NCBI GenBank assembly: GCA_000708835.1 | Contig: DF237710.1 | Coordinates: forward strand, 1 to 35,544 | DNA length: 35,544 bases | Reading direction: 5' to 3' | Source of the DNA: Klebsormidium nitens | Taxonomy: Eukaryota > Streptophyta > Klebsormidiophyceae > Klebsormidiales > Klebsormidiaceae | Shown here: one piece after another, positions 31,455 through 35,544 of the stretch | How the letters are laid out: the number at the start of each line of letters is the position of its first letter | Position numbering within the stretch: position 1 is the stretch's first letter | Program-made: the position numbers and the translations under genes | The notes under the pieces: model-generated | Database searches by the model: none | Seen by the model: only the letters and a program-made list of their open reading frames with translations | Told to the model about the DNA's origin: nothing

Positions 31455-32820
31455 TGGCAATTTGACATCACCACATCATCGGAAGCAGCGGGAGTGAACT
31501 GAAACCACCACCGTTCAAACTCTGAACTGCATTCAGAATAGTCCTTGCGTGTGTACGTCAGTCAGGCCGCCTGCCACACAAGAGTCCAAACGGTTTGTTC
31601 TTTGACACGAAGTTTGAAGGGATAGAGAGATGAAACCAATCATGATCTGCAGACGAACAGGTAGAAGGCTCCGCATATTTTCAGCTATTCCCTTGCGAGA
31701 TGCAGGCATGTCATGTGAGAGGCTTCATATTGGATACATGATCGGATCCGTGGTTTTAGCAGTGTTGATCGAATGCACACAACTAGGTTAAGGTGCATGT
31801 TGCAGAATGCTCGTCAAATCCATTGTGAAGCTGACATGTACCAACATGCGACCTTCGAGTTTGTTGGCTTAAGTTAATAGCTCTAAACTTGTTGCATCCA
31901 CATGCGAGCCAGGCTTATACTTGATGGATGAGTGCGCAGCTAGACTCCACATGCTGAGTCTGCTAAACACTAGAGCGAGCATCCGAAAATGGACTTAATG
32001 GCGCACCAGATCACAAGTTCATCATGTGCAGTTGTAGCCACCATCAAACTGCAACAACGCTTCCCACTGCACATATATGGTGATAATCTTGACCGTCGCC
32101 AATATCCTTGGTCCAATCACGCCGCATGTTCGTACACATAGCTAGCATGCACCCAAAATACCGTACCCTTGCGCCGCCACTTGCGAAAAGGATCGAGAAT
32201 TCCGCGATTGGAATTCTGGCAGGCATCAAAGAAGTCCTATAACCCCTAGCCCCTAGCTTGAATTGCGTCGACATGGGTATGAGGCACCAATATAACAGCG
32301 GTCACTGCCGTAATAGTAACATGCATGTGTCTGCATATTGGCCGTATCAAAACTTTCGAGCCCTCATGCTATGTCAAACGGTTAGCCTTTAGAACCCACA
32401 AGATTGTGTGCGCAGCTCTCACAAAGAGCTTTCAATCGGTATAAGGAGAGGAGCCACAACAGCAAAGACATTGCCCGCAACATGACGTGTGTCGCAAGCA
32501 CACTCGAGTGCAGAACCCCTCCGTTCGTCAATTGGAGATGACTGGCCTTTGTTCTATTAACACACGGATAAAAATCGTTCTCGTTGCAACAAGTAACAAC
32601 TGCACAAGCCAAGTGACAAAGCGTGTCAGGCGTCCCAGTGACCATTGTTCTGACCTGCAAGAAAAGGACAGAGCCTTCAAAGATTGCAAGCTCGCGCGGT
32701 TCAGTAAAATGGAGGTTATCGCACAAGAAAATCTCTGTTTCTCACAGTTTACCGCATCAGCATAACAGGCGCCGAGCGTTACAAGCCGCTACTACCAAAG
32801 CTTACCTTTTGTCTCAAGAC
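31455..32820. other. Intergenic between converging LYR and uL14 genes
   Basis: Both flanking genes end here, so their 3' UTRs lie at the ends. Minus-strand frames at 32044-32274 and 32382-32726 show no family similarity. A strong minus-strand donor (AAAG followed by GTAAGC) at 32805-32804 suggests a 3'-UTR intron of uL14. Nothing else was recognised. Confidence 0.4.
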
Positions 32821-35040
32821 TCATACGATTGCGTTCGCCGCACTTGCAATCCTGGGCCACAAGTCTGCGCACTCCTTTCCGATTGGTCCAGTGATAGCAG
32901 AACCTGCAAAGTCCAAATCCATTTTATGTGGGTTTACAACAGGTAGACCCACTAATTTCAAAAGCACTGGACAATGAAACGAACGAGAATGACAAACAAG
33001 GCACAAGGCCCGGACAGACTGCCTAGCAGAAAGTCGATAAACGAGTGGTGAGACATTGTGGAAAGGTTCTGGCAGATGAAGGCTCTCAGCGCTGTTGAGC
33101 CGATTGTAATCAAGCAGGCGACCAAACCTGCTCAGGCTGTTGGGACACAGTCAATCATCATTGAGCTCACTCATGCTGCCAGACACAACCAGAAGCAACA
33201 CCAGTTTTGTTGCGAATAGCATTCTCCAAAGACCCCTTCCGCGATTCTGAGTCGGCGCACACATACGTCACATGCTAAGGACTATCCTTGTCAACAGCAC
33301 ATGAATCTCAGCTGACAATGCAGTTTTGAAGAGTACTCACCCTTCATTTCACCCTTTGGGTTGACGATGACCCCCGCGTTGTCTGCACGTAAAAGAAATC
33401 AGTCAGCAAGTAATCGAGTCGCAAAGCATGAGCCAGTTACTAACTTCCCATGCAAAATGAACTGTAAGGTGCAAAGATGATTGGCTGCGACACACTCCCG
33501 GCCGAAAACGCAAGGGAAAATCTTGGGGGTCAGAATCGAGTCAGGCAGGCCCAACTGTGACGGGCTCCATACAGAACAGTACTCACCTTCAAAGTACATG
33601 AAGACACCGTCCTTTCTCCGCCACGGCTTGCGCTGACGGACGATCACGGCGGGCATGACTGCAAGAGCGAAAGCAAGATGTCAAGATTAAGACTGGATAT
33701 ACAATCTAATTCATGAAGTGGAGACCTGAATGCGAAAAGTCCTTTCAGAGATTGAGATCCTTTAAGTCCATAATTTCATGCCCTGGGCTGAGACTCAACC
33801 AAGCATTAGCAACACCACTGGAGAATACTGGAGATGGTAAAGCAACAGAGTGTCTGTATCAAAAAGAGAGGGCTCAATGACTAGTCGTCGTGCTGAACCA
33901 AACTGCTTGTGCAATTCAAACACCTGCAAATTTGCGAACCGTGCTGAACTTAACTGCTTTTGCAGAACAATTCCCTAAGAATTTGGCCACGCTTCAATTG
34001 CCCTTTCCCTTCAGCAAACTTTGAATGACGCCCTCACCAAAATCATCGAATAATAAACCGTTCGTGGCTCATCTTTCCTAAGGAATGCCTGTAATCAATC
34101 TGCTGAGACTTTACTCCAAAAATACCAGACACCACGAGGCTGCGCAGGATCACCTACCCTTCTTCCTCAGGTCAGGCTTTCCCTTCTTCACGGTGGCCAT
34201 GACCATGTCCCCAACAGCTCCTGCTGGCAGCCTGTTCAGGCGGCCCTTGATCCCCTTCACTGAGATGACGTACAGGTTCTTGGCCCCCGTGTTGTCAGCA
34301 CAGTTCATGACCGCGCCCACTGGCAGAGCCAGGGACATGCGGAACTTGTTGCCAGAGGCACCTCCGCGCCCTACAGGGCGGGCAGAAGCAGCGCTTTGTA
34401 GTTGTGGCTCCTTGCAACATAACCTTAGCCCGGCCAATGTGCGTCGCTTGCATCAGTCTTATCCTCTCCAGCTCCTCAAACCTCGCTGGTAATGGTCTTG
34501 CAAGCCTCAGAATATGGCCTCTGCTTGGCAAAAGAGCTGAATGACATAACAAAACGTCGGCAAAAGGGCAGCAAAGTCAGCCAGGCAAGAAAGCCACTAA
34601 TGCGTAGTAGGCTGCAGATTTGTTTTTCTTCAGTCCTCAATGAACTGTTGGAAGTCATTACCTGCTGCGAAAGAGAATAACAAGGTCCCCAGGGAGGAAG
34701 GTATCACGCAACCCCTGACCAGGACTTGGAAAGAACCTGCCTAATTGTCACGGGCCTCAGAAAGACACCCACAATCCACCGTCAAACGCACGGCTAGCAA
34801 TGCCCCCATAACAACTCAAAAACGTAACAACACACAGCTCATCCTCTGTCCCCAATCGTGCTCCAAACTGAGCCTCGCCTGCTCAACAGCCACAACCGAC
34901 CACACAGACTATTAGACCACAGATCCCAAAAGCTTCGTCATCTCGACCTGCTGATCCCCTGAATACTTCCTCCTTCGAGCTGAATGCCCACCCTGAGCCA
35001 CTACACGCAGCACAACATGCTCCTCACCTCTCTTCGACAT
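32821..35040 (-). CDS. RPL23: Cytosolic 60S ribosomal protein uL14 (RPL23)
   Basis: uL14 is a universally conserved large-subunit protein near the intersubunit bridge and GTPase-interaction face. Exons in transcript order: 35040-35028, 34370-34158, 33658-33587, 33382-33341, 32903-32821; all introns GT-AG in phase 1; total 423 nt, 140 aa, the normal eukaryotic length. The protein reads [20 protein letters not shown], then the uL14 signature [60 protein letters not shown] and [18 protein letters not shown] before TGA. Every exon is unambiguous by homology. The first coding exon is 13 nt, so the start depends on a 657-nt intron 1, an arrangement common in ribosomal protein genes. Intron 4 contains a candidate C/D snoRNA. 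Confidence 0.97.
33082..33166 (-). ncRNA. Candidate C/D-box snoRNA in uL14 intron 4
   Basis: On the sense strand of uL14 a C box ATGATGA (33161-33155) is followed by a D'-like CTGA (33135-33132), a C'-like TTGATTA and a D box CTGA (33089-33086). GCTC before the C box can pair with GAGC right after the D box, with one unpaired A next to the C box. The spacing (about 85 nt in all) fits C/D snoRNAs, which often lie in ribosomal protein introns. I could not identify an rRNA target from memory, and the stem is short. Confidence 0.28.
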
Positions 35041-35544
35041 GGCTGCAGGCTACCCCAACTCCAGGCCAAGGGCCGAAATGGGGGCGCTGTTCCAACAAAA
35101 CGTCCGCCCTGGGATGCGGAAAGAGGAAGTAGGCGAACAGGAAGGTCCAAGTTGGTTGCAGCATCAGGTTTTCACTGTACAGCGTGAGCCCAAGCCGTAA
35201 CCATGATTAGCATCACGTACACCTTGGCTACCGGGGATACGTACGGTAGGTTTCTATGCTCGGTAATGGTTGGCTAAGCAACATTTACCGTTTGTTGAGG
35301 GTGATCTTCCAATTGTAGGTTAGTCGGACCAAAATTTATTAAAGATATTACCTATCATAGTACCGTACCGCCAAAGGAATTCGCACCATCTTTGGTGTGA
35401 AAACTTAATTTCGTTCATCCTCCGGGTTCACCCGGCGCCATGAAATAGTTTTTTTAATTTCACACAAGAGTTTTTTTCGTTTTTCTTACACTGAGAAGCA
35501 GGAAAATGACCTTTTTCTCGATTATTTTATGGTTTCACCTTTTC
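35041..35544. promoter_or_regulatory. Upstream region of uL14
   Basis: The stretch upstream of the uL14 start contains its leader and promoter. From about 35320 it is AT-rich with T runs. A short inverted repeat CCGGGT-TC-ACCCGG lies at about 35421-35434. I find no telo-box or clear TATA box. No other gene is visible to the window end. Confidence 0.4.

Overview
This is nuclear DNA of a plant-lineage eukaryote: intron-dense genes with GT-AG introns mostly 180-1000 nt, a plastid MEP-pathway enzyme, a plant-type LRR receptor-kinase-like protein, a cytosolic ribosomal protein, a mitoribosomal protein, a kinetochore protein and a mitochondrial LYR protein. Compact spliced genes, GC-rich exons and a divergent receptor kinase suggest an early streptophyte, for example a filamentous charophyte alga, but the species cannot be fixed from sequence alone. 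All gene models were built by hand from splice sites, reading phase and family similarity recalled from memory.

Layout. (1) 0.6-5.6 kb, minus strand: DXR, the first committed MEP enzyme, 9 coding exons in the preferred model. (2) 6.3-7.9 kb, plus: mitoribosomal protein mL54, 4 exons, divergent from DXR across a 704-bp shared upstream region with a telo-box-like motif. (3) 9.0-9.2 kb: long AACAAT microsatellite. (4) 9.4-11.7 kb, minus: RING-like zinc-finger protein with a disordered tail. (5) 11.8-14.4 kb: no confident gene; inverted and tandem repeats with telomere-like GGTTAGGG motifs. (6) 14.5-22.9 kb, plus: LRR receptor pseudokinase, 16 exons, 1068 aa, with all key catalytic residues of the kinase replaced. 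(7) 22.9-24.5 kb: no gene seen. (8) 24.5-28.8 kb, minus: SKA1, a kinetochore-microtubule protein with an unusually long linker. (9) 28.9-29.9 kb: nested foldback/MITE-like element. (10) 30.2-31.5 kb, plus: small LYR-motif protein, 4 short exons. (11) 32.8-35.0 kb, minus: uL14 (RPL23), 5 exons, with a candidate intronic C/D snoRNA.

The genes do not form a single pathway. They are mainly unrelated housekeeping genes (plastid isoprenoid synthesis, both ribosome systems, mitosis, mitochondrial assembly) plus one signalling pseudokinase and one RING-like protein. No unknown multi-gene system is evident. The most unusual items are the receptor pseudokinase, the long SKA1 linker made of phase-1 exons, and the nested foldback element between SKA1 and the LYR gene.
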